In this document: positions 17,617-26,050 of the stretch, one piece after another | Position numbering within the stretch: the first letter of the stretch is position 1 | Layout: each line of letters begins with the position of its first letter | NCBI GenBank assembly: GCA_020628475.1 | Contig: JAHDFB010000027.1 | Span: 870 to 40,714 of the forward strand | Reading direction: 5' to 3' | Origin: Saprospiraceae bacterium | GTDB lineage: Bacteria > Bacteroidota > Bacteroidia > Chitinophagales > Saprospiraceae | DNA: 39,845 nucleotides | Program-made: the position numbers and the translations under genes | The notes under the pieces: generated by a model | The model's database searches: none | What the model was told of the DNA's origin: nothing | Seen by the model: only the letters and a program-made list of their open reading frames with translations

Positions 17617-17833
17617 AACTAAACTTCTGATTTACATAATATTAGCTCAAACTATTTATTCATTAAAGATACAAATAATTCTTGCAACCTTCTAGCTCTT
17701 TAAACATGCTTGTATTGTAATTCCTGGCTATAATGGCGCTGACTGTGACACACCAAAAATGTTCAATAATACATCCTTTAAAATGTCTGCATTTTACCAA
17801 TCGTAATAACATCTAACTTTCAAAACAACTCAA

Positions 17834-19045
17834 ATGATTCGAAAGCTTATTTTTTGCCTCTTATTAATAGTAGGACATCTCACCATGAAAGGTCAAATCT
17901 CTTTCAATGAACAGGAACAACTTGTAATCGGAAATACATATTCTTTCGAATCGAGCATTTTAAATGAATCTCGTGAAATTTGGGTTCATCTTCCAGAAAA
18001 AATGGATACCTCCAAAAAGTATCCTGTCATCTATCTGTTGGATGGTCCGAAATTATTTGTGACTCTGACGGGAATGCTGCAACTAAAAGAACAATGGAAT
18101 ATTCCCGAATGTATACTCGTAGGCATTAAGAATACGGATAGATTAAGAGATTTTACTCCGACCAATGTTTCCATGTCAAGAGGCCATAATACTGAAAGTT
18201 CAGGAGGTGCCGCAAGCTTTCATCAATTTCTAGAAATCGAGTTAGAAGCTTATTTAAAAGAATTCTTGCCCATCGACTCCAATTCTACAATAATAGGTCA
18301 CTCTACGGCAGGCTTATTTGTACTCTATTCTTATGTACACCATCCAGAATCTTTTGACAACTACATCGCCATTGACCCCAGTTTATGGTGGGATGAAGAA
18401 CAATTGGTTTCAGAAGCTTTGAAGCTATTAAATACAGACGAACTTGCTAAAAAATCTTTGTACATCGCTGTTGCCAATAGCACTGGAGTTGATACTACCG
18501 CAGTGCGGCATATGCATTCAGAAAATACAGAGATACTGCGTGCCAATTTCCATTTTCGGGATATCTTATTGAATCAATCTGTGGATTTTGACTGGGATTA
18601 TCAAGAAAACGAGGATCATGGCAGCATTGTAATTCCAGCCTTACATCGAGGTTTAAGCTCTATATTCTCTTGGTATGCATTTCCAGAGAGATGGCGTTTT
18701 AACAATGCTCGAAAATATAGTATCGAAGAATTAATCAATCCTTATTACAGCCATTACACCGAACTAAGTCGTCGATATAACCGTCCTATGAAACCGGATT
18801 GGCAATTTCTTAATGATGTTGGCTTCTTTATTCTAAGCGCACATAAAGCACCGAAGAAAGCCTTGGCATTTCTAGAGTTAAATCGTCATTACTATCCAGA
18901 AGAAGCAAGAACCTTTTCAGCTTTAGGCGATTACTATTCAATTAGAAAGCAAAAAAAGAAAGCCATCGAGCAGTACGAAATAGCCGTTCGTTTGGATCAG
19001 AATTCGGAAGCTAAGGAAAAATTGGAGGCCTTACGATCGAAGTAA
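17834..19045 (+). CDS. Secreted alpha/beta-hydrolase (IroE/Fes-like esterase) with C-terminal TPR-like region
   Basis: 403 residues with a short signal (MIRKLIFCLLLIVGHLTMKGQ). The alpha/beta-hydrolase domain (about 30-285) has REIWVHLPEKMDTSKKYPVIYLLDG, nucleophile Ser157 in IIGHSTAGLFVLYSY, FDNYIAIDPSLWWD with the probable Asp, and a probable His in NEDHGSIVIPAL. This is the esterase D family, which includes IroE and Fes siderophore hydrolases. The last about 60 residues (FSALGDYYSIRKQKKKAIEQYEIAVRLD) look like a TPR unit. No siderophore genes are in the window, so the substrate is open. A hairpin terminator follows at 19084. Confidence 0.85.
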   Translation: MIRKLIFCLLLIVGHLTMKGQISFNEQEQLVIGNTYSFESSILNESREIWVHLPEKMDTSKKYPVIYLLDGPKLFVTLTGMLQLKEQWNIPECILVGIKNTDRLRDFTPTNVSMSRGHNTESSGGAASFHQFLEIELEAYLKEFLPIDSNSTIIGHSTAGLFVLYSYVHHPESFDNYIAIDPSLWWDEEQLVSEALKLLNTDELAKKSLYIAVANSTGVDTTAVRHMHSENTEILRANFHFRDILLNQSVDFDWDYQENEDHGSIVIPALHRGLSSIFSWYAFPERWRFNNARKYSIEELINPYYSHYTELSRRYNRPMKPDWQFLNDVGFFILSAHKAPKKALAFLELNRHYYPEEARTFSALGDYYSIRKQKKKAIEQYEIAVRLDQNSEAKEKLEALRSK

Positions 19046-19083
19046 TGCGTAAAAAAAATAGTATTTTGTTTTAAAATCCTTTT

Positions 19084-19111
19084 TGCCGTCCCATTGGACG
19101 CAGCTTTTTTT
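19084..19111 (+). terminator. Intrinsic terminator after the esterase gene
   Basis: Arms TGC-C-GTCC (19084-19091) and GGACGCA (19096-19102) pair over 7 bp with one bulged C around a CATT loop. They are followed by GC and a run of seven T. Confidence 0.5.
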
Positions 19112-19149
19112 AAAGCGTTGATATCAATGCTTATACAAGGACTTAAAAC

Positions 19150-20148
19150 ATGATCGAAAAACCTGTACTCCTATTATTCCTTTTGCTCTGCACATTCAAT
19201 CTTCTTAGTCAAGATTTACATTATAGTAATTACGACTTCAATCTATCCTATTTAAACCCTGCTGAGGCTGGAGCTTTTTTAGGTACTGTCCGACTTCAAG
19301 CCAGTCATCGAGATCAATATGACGCCTTCATCGAAGAAGGATACAATTCCCAATTGGTTCAAGTCGATCTGCCCCTACGTTTTAAGTTTCTTAAGCGAGG
19401 ATGGACAGGTTATGGATTGGCATTCTTTAACGACCGTTCGGGCGATTTAGGATTTAATAATACAGGCGTGTTAGCCAGTCTCAGTTACCATTATCCATTG
19501 GATAAAAAAATGAGACAGGTCATTTCCGGTGGATTTTCGGTGGGACAAATTCAGCGATCGATGAATAATTCTAGTGCCGCCAAATTTTCGGACGCTCTTC
19601 TGGGCGGCGGTGTGAGCTCCGATTTTGGACTACTGGACCAATTCAATGAAAATTATACGGACTACTCTATCGGGCTTTCATTTAAAAGCATTGTTTCCAA
19701 GCGTATTCGTTATCAAATCGGAGCATCTAGCTTTCATAGCTTTGATTTCAGTCAAAACACGACCAATAACAATAAAATATGGCGTCGATACAACGTTTAT
19801 GGTACCGTAGACTATCGCCTAAATAAAGATATAATCATTCAACCTCGAGTTTTTGCCTCTTTTATATCGACCTTTCATGCTATAAATCTTCAGACCATTG
19901 CGAAGTACAATTTTCAGCAAAAGATGGTTATTGGTGCAGGATTGGGATATCGCGTAGCTGATGCCTTACAGATATTATTGGTTGGAGAATATCGAGATTG
20001 GGAATTTGGTCTAGCCTACGACGTTACCGTTTCTTCTGCCGGAGCGTACAACAATCGACAGGGTGCCTTTGAACTCGGCGTTAAAAAAATATTCATCCTC
20101 AAAAAACGGCCAAAAATTACGCCAATTGACATTTGCCCAAGACTTTAA
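19150..20148 (+). CDS. PorP/SprF family type IX secretion outer-membrane protein
   Basis: 332 residues with a signal peptide ending near LLSQ, then the family start DLHYSNYDFNLSYLNPAEAGAFLGTVRLQASHRDQY, which is characteristic of PorP/SprF. The rest is a beta-barrel pattern (GYGLAFFNDRSGDLGFNNTGVLASLSYHYPLD, GAGLGYRVADALQILLVGEYRDWEFGLAYDV). PorP/SprF proteins work with the type IX secretion machinery, and individual copies are genetically paired with a particular type B sorted substrate. The neighbouring PKD protein with a type B domain is therefore the likely partner. Only 9 bases separate it from the metalloprotease gene. Confidence 0.92.
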   Translation: MIEKPVLLLFLLLCTFNLLSQDLHYSNYDFNLSYLNPAEAGAFLGTVRLQASHRDQYDAFIEEGYNSQLVQVDLPLRFKFLKRGWTGYGLAFFNDRSGDLGFNNTGVLASLSYHYPLDKKMRQVISGGFSVGQIQRSMNNSSAAKFSDALLGGGVSSDFGLLDQFNENYTDYSIGLSFKSIVSKRIRYQIGASSFHSFDFSQNTTNNNKIWRRYNVYGTVDYRLNKDIIIQPRVFASFISTFHAINLQTIAKYNFQQKMVIGAGLGYRVADALQILLVGEYRDWEFGLAYDVTVSSAGAYNNRQGAFELGVKKIFILKKRPKITPIDICPRL

Positions 20149-20157
20149 AACAATACA

Positions 20158-20901
20158 ATGAAAATAATTCCATTCACACTGCTTTTCTCTCTGCTTTTTG
20201 CCCTGAGTTTAAAAGGACAAGAATTGCATACCTTAAATAAAGATCTACCTTGTTTGGATCGACATTTCAATCTAATGATCCATATCATGGTAGATAGTAC
20301 ACGTAATCTAGGCGTTGATATTGGTGCCATACAAGGTGCTGTCGAATCTACGAATGAAATGTTCGCGCCCATATGTGTGAGCTTCGGTATTTGCGAGGTG
20401 GACACCATTTGGAATTACAACTTCGATTCACTACCGAACCCTGAGGAAATGGCCGAAAAATCCGCCATATTTCAAAAATCAAATCGGCTCAATGTTTATA
20501 TTATGAGTCACTTACTGGATGAAACCGTTTGTGGATTAGGAGGTGGTTCGACTATTCATCTTGAAAAAGGTTGTTTAGGTGCGATGACGCACGAAATGGG
20601 ACATGTTTGGGGATTGGCTCATACTTTTGAAGGTAATGGCACTGAATTGGTCGATGGCTCCAATTGTGAAACAGCCGGAGATGGCATCTGCGATACTCCA
20701 GCAGATCCATATGATCCTTCCCTCGAAAATGTTACCTGGCAAAACGGTTGCGAATTTGTCTGGCTTGGTTTGGATGCCAACGGAGAGTATTATCAACCTG
20801 ATATGGGAAATATTATGTCTTATTATGGCTGCGATTGTGGTTTTACAAGAGGACAATATTTGAAAATGGCGAATAATATTAAAAATTCTAGTCTATGGTA
20901 A
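20158..20901 (+). CDS. Small secreted M43-type (pappalysin-like) zinc metalloprotease
   Basis: 247 residues with a Sec signal ending near LKGQ. The zinc motif is HEMGHVWGLAH with His145, Glu146, His149, Gly152 and His155, the extended HExxHxxGxxH of metzincins. It is followed by a Cys-rich loop (GDGICDTPADP) and a Met-turn candidate in GNIMSYYGCDCGFTRGQ, both typical of the M43B family. Unlike most Bacteroidota M43 enzymes it has no sorting domain, PKD domain or other addition after the catalytic domain. It sits between the PorP/SprF gene and the PKD protein gene, with 9 and 2 base gaps, so it is cotranscribed with them and may process the PKD protein; that is inference. Confidence 0.9.
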   Translation: MKIIPFTLLFSLLFALSLKGQELHTLNKDLPCLDRHFNLMIHIMVDSTRNLGVDIGAIQGAVESTNEMFAPICVSFGICEVDTIWNYNFDSLPNPEEMAEKSAIFQKSNRLNVYIMSHLLDETVCGLGGGSTIHLEKGCLGAMTHEMGHVWGLAHTFEGNGTELVDGSNCETAGDGICDTPADPYDPSLENVTWQNGCEFVWLGLDANGEYYQPDMGNIMSYYGCDCGFTRGQYLKMANNIKNSSLW

Positions 20902-20903
20902 TC

Positions 20904-23900
20904 ATGAAAAAAACAATACTTATTCTGCTTGCGCTATTTTCTTTTTTTTGGGTCGGAGCCCAAAATGCAAGTGTAACCAGTGGATGCATTCCGTTGGAAG
21001 TCAACTTTTCGACAGCTGATTTATCAGAATATTACTGGGTATTTGGTGATAATTCTAGCTCAGACTTACAGAATCCTGATCATATTTTTACTACCGCAGG
21101 TGTATTTAAAGTAGAACTATTTGAAGGTGTGAATGGAACGAAGATCGGAGAACTTGAAATCACTGTATATCCAGATCCAATTATCGAAATTAACGCTTCT
21201 GAAACACAAGGATGTAGTCCTCTTCAAGTAGATTTCAGCCCTAACATAACGATTGATCCAGCACTAACGATTGATTCCTACTTGTGGACCTTTGGAGACG
21301 GGAATAGCTCCACTGCTCAAAATCCTTCGCACATCTTTCAAAATGCCGGAAAGTATACCATCTCTCTCGCGATTAAAACCAATTTATTGGAATGTGATAA
21401 AACTGAAATCTTTACGGATTATATAACGGTCGATGGTGTCGAAAGTAAATTTATACTGAATAAGATTGCCGATTGTGAAGCTCCAGCAACATTTGTAATT
21501 ACGAATCAAACGGACAATAATAGCAATTACGAATACTTCTGGGATTTTGGCAATGGAGATGATTTCATGGGATATGATCCAGGCACGGTCACTTTCAATG
21601 AAGAGGGAACGTATACGATTAGTTTGACCGTCATGGATGAAAATGGATGTGAGTCTACACAGACACGAACGGTTTATATCGGAGCGCCTAATTTCAACAT
21701 CAATGTGATGGATGCCTGCATCAATAGTCCCATTACCATAGTAAATAATACTTCCGCGACGAATTTCAATTGGGATTTTGGCCCCAATGCTTCACCGTCC
21801 AGTAGTACGGATCAATCGCCAACAGTATCTTTTAATAGTCCTGGCCCGCAAACCATTAATTTGAGTATCACGAATCAATTCAATTGTATGAATGACACCA
21901 GTTTTGTCATTGATATTCAAGACCCTACCGCTGAATTCACGATAGATCCTCCAATCACTGACTGTACTGAGCCTACGAATTTAACGATTGAAGCGCTAGA
22001 AAGTGGTTATGCCAATTATGAATGGAATATTAATACAGATAATGTTTCATCTTTTATGATTGCTCATGAATGGCCAGAAAGAGATTCGCTTCATTTACAC
22101 TTTACGGATTCACTATTGATTAGCTTAACAGTAACAACCAATATTGGCTGTGAAGCTAGCTACGAAACTTACTTTACACAACGGAAACCAGATGCCTATT
22201 TCACGGTAAATACAGCGAAAGGCTGTGCACCTTTAGAAATACAGTTTACAGATGATAGCCGTTCAAAAGAAGATATTGTCTCTTGGAAGTACATCTATGG
22301 AAATGGGGATGAAGACATCTTGATCGACCCTACTGATCATAGTTACACCTTTCAAAATCCTGGAGAATACTACACGCGTTTAGTCATAGAAAACGATGCG
22401 GGTTGCATTGATACGTCTGCGGGCTTGTGGATACTAGTGGGAGAACCTATTCCTAGTGATTATGTATTGGATAAAACAGAAATCTGTCTCGGAGATACGG
22501 TTCAGATTGAATTAACCAATATGGATGACCGCATCGATGCTTGGCACGCCACCACCGATAATAATCGGTTCCAGCATTGTTGGATGTCTCCATCAGCTAG
22601 TCATACTTTTGTTCATGAACCTGGAAACTTCTCGATTCAGTTAGAGACAGAATATAATGGATGCTACTGGTCCGAGACGATAAGTGAAACCATTCAAGTT
22701 AATGGTGCTAAATCCAACATTTCATGGATGACTAATTGCGAGAATCCTTATGATGTCATGCTGACAAGTCAAAGTAAAGGAGCCAGCAGTTTATCTTGGA
22801 CGATCGAGGAACCCGATCAATATCAACAAACATCGTTTACACATAGCTTTGACACGAAAGGCATCAAAAAAATATACTTGGAAGCCTTCGATGACAGTTC
22901 CAGCTGTCCTTCCAGTTTAGACAGTGCTGAAATCCATATTGTAGAAATACAAGCAGCTTTTGACCTACCCGAAACGGTTTGTGATAATGAAGCATACGAA
23001 TTGGATGCCATAAATTCCGTGGATGTCAATGAGACCTGTCACAAAGGCTATTTATGGAAACTACCATATAATCGACCACGTGAGCTAGGCGATTCAAAAT
23101 TGGACATCAATTTCCCAATTACTGGCTATCAAGAAATTACCTTGATCGTGGAAGATATCAATGGTTGTACAGACACTTTGACCAAGGGAACCACTTCTTA
23201 TGGTATCAACGCTTCTTTCGAGAGTAGCTCTACGAATATATGTCTACCGGCGACGGTAGATTTTCAGGATTTATCGACCTCGGACACCACGATCACGCAA
23301 TGGGATTGGAGCTTTGGAAGTGATGAAACCAATCCAAGCTTTGAATTCACCACCACTGACAACAATCCAGGTATTGAGGTTATTCTTAGCCTTACAGATG
23401 CCGTTGGTTGCACGGAATCCATTTCAAAAACAATAGCGGTTTATGAAGTTACTTCCAATATTTCTATAGATAATGGGCCCGGCATATGTGTTGGAGAAGA
23501 AATCACTTTTAGTGCATCTGATTTTACCTCGCAAGGTTCATTCTTACATTATGAATGGGACTTCGAATCATTTGGAACAAGTATGAATCAATCCGAAACG
23601 ATTCTTTTTGACGACAGCGGAATGATCAATGTAGTCTTGGAATACACGGAAGATCAAAGTGGTTGTTCTGGTACAGCAGAGATACCTATTACCGTGGTAC
23701 AAGTTCCAGTAGCTGATTTTAGTACAAGCGTAGATGATCTCGAAGAAATTTGTCATCCTGCCATCATAGAATTTAATAACACGTCCCAATGGGAAGGATT
23801 TGTCAATCACTTTTGGGATTTTGGTAATGGTATTGGTAGTAATGAGGTTAATCCATTCAATTCATTTCCAAAGGGTACACATGAGGTCGAATTAATTGTT

Positions 23901-24743
23901 CGATCCGTATATGGTTGCAGTGATACGATATCAAAAACTTATACTTTGGTCGGACCAGAAGGAGATATGTTTCTGGATAAAAATAGTATCTGCAAGGGTG
24001 AGTCTATTACCTTCAGTTTAGAAAATCCAATTGATGTCAATGAATACATCTGGGTTTTTGGTGATGGTACAGTCGAAGAGAATGTCTCCCCTATCGAGCA
24101 CTTTTTTGATTTTAATCCACCGGGTGGTGAAACCAAAGTAGACTTGATTTTGAAATCTGTTGAAAATGGCTGTGAATTCATTATCACGGAACCGATATAT
24201 ATAACGGAGATTCTTGCTGATTTCGACTTTATCGATTCGAGTTATTGTGAAGGGCTCGCTATATTTGAAAACAAGTCAGTCGGAGCTGTTGATAATTTCG
24301 TATGGGATTTTGGAAATGGTAGTAGCTCTACGGAATATAATCCTTCGATCATCTATGACGATCTCGGAAATTATACGGTGACATTGCGCGTCAGTGATGC
24401 TCAAAACATTTGTAATGATGAAATATCGAAAGAGATTTCAATTGAAGAGGTGGCTGATTTTATATTCTTCCCGAATGTTTTCACCCCGAACAATGATAAT
24501 CAAAATGATTATTTCAATGTCGCTGTACTTCCCGGTTATGAAGATGTGGTCGAGGTAAAAACATTCAAAGTGTATAATCGTTGGGGAAATCAATTATACG
24601 ATAATGACAACCCTTCTCTTGGCTGGGATGGCATGGACAATAATGCTCCGGCCCCAGCAACGGTTTATGCCTACTTCATTGAAGTGGAAATCACCGATTG
24701 TAATAATAAAGTACAGAAAGGAAATGTCACGATTATTCGATAA
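20904..24743 (+). CDS. Multi-PKD surface protein with type B type IX sorting domain
   Basis: About 1279 residues. I chose the ATG at 20904 because it gives a clean signal MKKTILILLALFSFFWVGAQ; an ATG at 20895 would overlap the protease stop. The mature part has about 14 tandem PKD-like modules of about 83 residues, each opened by a Cys (SGCIPLEVNFS, QGCSPLQVDFS, KGCAPLEIQFT, PGICVGEEITFS and so on), many with the PKD core W.FGDG or W.FGNG. The last 92 residues (from FFPNVFTPNNDNQNDYF to VTIIR) are the CHU_C/type B C-terminal domain with KVYNRWGNQLYD and WDG. It is expected to be exported by type IX secretion and to stay on the surface or be released, probably as an adhesin or structural stalk. 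Confidence 0.93.
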   Translation: MKKTILILLALFSFFWVGAQNASVTSGCIPLEVNFSTADLSEYYWVFGDNSSSDLQNPDHIFTTAGVFKVELFEGVNGTKIGELEITVYPDPIIEINASETQGCSPLQVDFSPNITIDPALTIDSYLWTFGDGNSSTAQNPSHIFQNAGKYTISLAIKTNLLECDKTEIFTDYITVDGVESKFILNKIADCEAPATFVITNQTDNNSNYEYFWDFGNGDDFMGYDPGTVTFNEEGTYTISLTVMDENGCESTQTRTVYIGAPNFNINVMDACINSPITIVNNTSATNFNWDFGPNASPSSSTDQSPTVSFNSPGPQTINLSITNQFNCMNDTSFVIDIQDPTAEFTIDPPITDCTEPTNLTIEALESGYANYEWNINTDNVSSFMIAHEWPERDSLHLHFTDSLLISLTVTTNIGCEASYETYFTQRKPDAYFTVNTAKGCAPLEIQFTDDSRSKEDIVSWKYIYGNGDEDILIDPTDHSYTFQNPGEYYTRLVIENDAGCIDTSAGLWILVGEPIPSDYVLDKTEICLGDTVQIELTNMDDRIDAWHATTDNNRFQHCWMSPSASHTFVHEPGNFSIQLETEYNGCYWSETISETIQVNGAKSNISWMTNCENPYDVMLTSQSKGASSLSWTIEEPDQYQQTSFTHSFDTKGIKKIYLEAFDDSSSCPSSLDSAEIHIVEIQAAFDLPETVCDNEAYELDAINSVDVNETCHKGYLWKLPYNRPRELGDSKLDINFPITGYQEITLIVEDINGCTDTLTKGTTSYGINASFESSSTNICLPATVDFQDLSTSDTTITQWDWSFGSDETNPSFEFTTTDNNPGIEVILSLTDAVGCTESISKTIAVYEVTSNISIDNGPGICVGEEITFSASDFTSQGSFLHYEWDFESFGTSMNQSETILFDDSGMINVVLEYTEDQSGCSGTAEIPITVVQVPVADFSTSVDDLEEICHPAIIEFNNTSQWEGFVNHFWDFGNGIGSNEVNPFNSFPKGTHEVELIVRSVYGCSDTISKTYTLVGPEGDMFLDKNSICKGESITFSLENPIDVNEYIWVFGDGTVEENVSPIEHFFDFNPPGGETKVDLILKSVENGCEFIITEPIYITEILADFDFIDSSYCEGLAIFENKSVGAVDNFVWDFGNGSSSTEYNPSIIYDDLGNYTVTLRVSDAQNICNDEISKEISIEEVADFIFFPNVFTPNNDNQNDYFNVAVLPGYEDVVEVKTFKVYNRWGNQLYDNDNPSLGWDGMDNNAPAPATVYAYFIEVEITDCNNKVQKGNVTIIR
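24465..24740 (+). other. Type B type IX secretion sorting domain (part of the PKD protein)
   Basis: Codons for the last 92 residues. Visible landmarks are PNVFTPNNDNQND at the start, a central FKVYNRWGNQLYD, a WDG turn and a final YFIEVEITD...GNVTIIR strand. Known members pair with PorP/SprF proteins, here the gene at 19150. Confidence 0.85.
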
Positions 24744-24796
24744 ATTATTCAAATTCTGGCAACAACAAATACTATTTATTCACCATATTTAAAAGT

Positions 24797-24812
24797 TTGG
24801 CACGGTACTTGT
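24797..24812 (+). promoter_or_regulatory. Sigma-54-like -24/-12 promoter
   Basis: TTGGCACG (24797-24804), four bases, then TTGT (24809-24812). The consensus is TTGGCACG-N4-TTGC; all eight upstream positions and the first three downstream ones match, with C replaced by T at the last. Transcription would begin near 24823, just ahead of the hairpin array. No sigma-54 activator gene is in the window. Confidence 0.45.
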
Positions 24813-24822
24813 AATATTTATG

Positions 24823-25108
24823 GCAGACTGAGCTATTAAAATAATTCTTTATTTTGAAACTTGTCACATTTTGAAATTTAGGTCTGAATTGAATAAAGAT
24901 TACTACTTCAGACAGAAAACTACACGACAGCTAAAATCGGATACGATAGATTTCTCGATTTTACAATATGAACTGTAAACGTGACCAATAAAAAGTAAAG
25001 CAGAGACTACAGCTTATATATCGATACGACCGAATTTGATATATAAAATATGTGTGATCAATAGCCAAAATATTAAAGAGGTGCCCCCACAAGCTACCTC
25101 TTTTTTTT
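24823..25108 (+). ncRNA. Candidate structured non-coding RNA of about 285 bases
   Basis: This fills the only long gap. Three separate stems are present: GTCTGAA/TTCAGAC (24882-24888, 24907-24913), TAAAATCG/CGATTTTA (24932-24939, 24956-24963) and TATATATC/GATATATA (25015-25022, 25038-25045). A terminator hairpin at 25075-25108 ends the unit and a sigma-54-like promoter starts it. No convincing ORF lies within: the frame running into the transporter crosses the terminator and lacks sense as a protein. I cannot assign it to tmRNA, 6S, SRP RNA or RNase P. It could instead be a long leader of the transporter gene with an attenuator. Confidence 0.4.
25075..25108 (+). terminator. Strong intrinsic terminator
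   Basis: AAAGAGGTGC (25075-25084) pairs with GC-T-ACCTCTTT (25093-25103, one bulged T) around the loop CCCCACAA, followed by a T run to 25108. It lies 56 bases before the transporter start, so it ends the upstream transcript or acts as an attenuator. Confidence 0.75.
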
Positions 25109-25164
25109 ATGTCCCTACCCTTGCGATTCGATCAATATTAATATATTGGAGCCAAATTACTCCA

Positions 25165-26046
25165 ATGATATTTTTGTTACTAGTTCTAGTAGTTTTTAAT
25201 GTTTTATTATTAATCATTTTTCGCTTATACAAAAGTTATAAAGTAGATACTTTTCAGGCCATTGTGTTTAATTATCTAACCTGTGTTACTGTTGGTTCCA
25301 TTGTCCTCGGTAAATTCCCGCTTAGTTTGGCGAGCATCGATGAAAAATGGTTTCCCTACTCTATATTTTTAGGCATTCTATTTATATCTGGTTTCAATAT
25401 ATTGGCAAAAACGGTTCAATCATTTGGGGTTACTCTAAGCGCCATTGCTCAGAAGATGTCTTTGATATTAACGGTAGGATTCACGATTCTCTTTTTTAAT
25501 GAGGGTGTCAATTTCCTTAAAATCATTGGTATTCTTTCAGCGGTTTTAGCCATCATTCTCATTAATGTTCCGGAAAAAGGACTCGATATTGATCATACTA
25601 AATTTAAGAAATTCTGGTACTTGTTGATCCTTACATTCGTATTATCAGGAATTATAGACTTGACCATCTTTTATGTAGAGGCCATGGATTATTCCAGCAG
25701 TGCTGATATAGGATTTGTCGTTGCTCTTTTTGGGATGGCAGCTTTATTAGGAAGTGTGGTCATGATCATCAGTTGGATCACTGGAAAAATGCAATTTCAA
25801 TGGAAAAACGTGGTAGCGGGCATTGCTTTAGGCATTCCTAATTTTTTCACCATCTATTTATTATTAAAATTAATTGATGCGGGCTGGGAAGGCAGTAAAA
25901 TCTTCCCGATTTTGAACGTTTCGATCATTCTAGGATCTGCCATTTTGGGCTTGACCCTATTTAAAGAAAAACTAAGCCGTCTGCAATGGATCGGATTCTT
26001 ATGTGGCCTTGCTTGTATTATTTTCATAGCCCTCAGCAACCAATAA
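25165..26046 (+). CDS. DMT/EamA-type membrane transporter
   Basis: About 293 residues from the ATG at 25165 (MIFLLLVLVVFNVLLLIIF). The frame is open back to 25036, but that extension runs through the terminator at 25075-25108 and would put a polar 43-residue segment before the first helix, so I reject it. The protein has about ten hydrophobic helices in two halves, the layout of the drug/metabolite transporter superfamily. FGVTLSAIAQKMSLILTVGFTILFFNEG and its later counterpart GSAILGLTLFKEKLSRLQWIGFLCGLACIIFI are the usual end of each EamA half. Substrate unknown. It leads a tight plus-strand operon with yigZ and coaE, 4 bases before the former. Confidence 0.85.
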   Translation: MIFLLLVLVVFNVLLLIIFRLYKSYKVDTFQAIVFNYLTCVTVGSIVLGKFPLSLASIDEKWFPYSIFLGILFISGFNILAKTVQSFGVTLSAIAQKMSLILTVGFTILFFNEGVNFLKIIGILSAVLAIILINVPEKGLDIDHTKFKKFWYLLILTFVLSGIIDLTIFYVEAMDYSSSADIGFVVALFGMAALLGSVVMIISWITGKMQFQWKNVVAGIALGIPNFFTIYLLLKLIDAGWEGSKIFPILNVSIILGSAILGLTLFKEKLSRLQWIGFLCGLACIIFIALSNQ

Positions 26047-26050
26047 AGTC

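Noticed and set aside
20158-24743. Defence or toxin island around the protease and large repeat protein
   Set aside because: The PorP/SprF gene and type B sorting domain explain the cluster as type IX secretion; no immunity gene, toxin domain or base-composition break was seen.
25036-25164. N-terminal extension of the DMT transporter to an upstream ATG
   Set aside because: The extension passes through a strong terminator hairpin and T run, and adds a polar segment before the first membrane helix.
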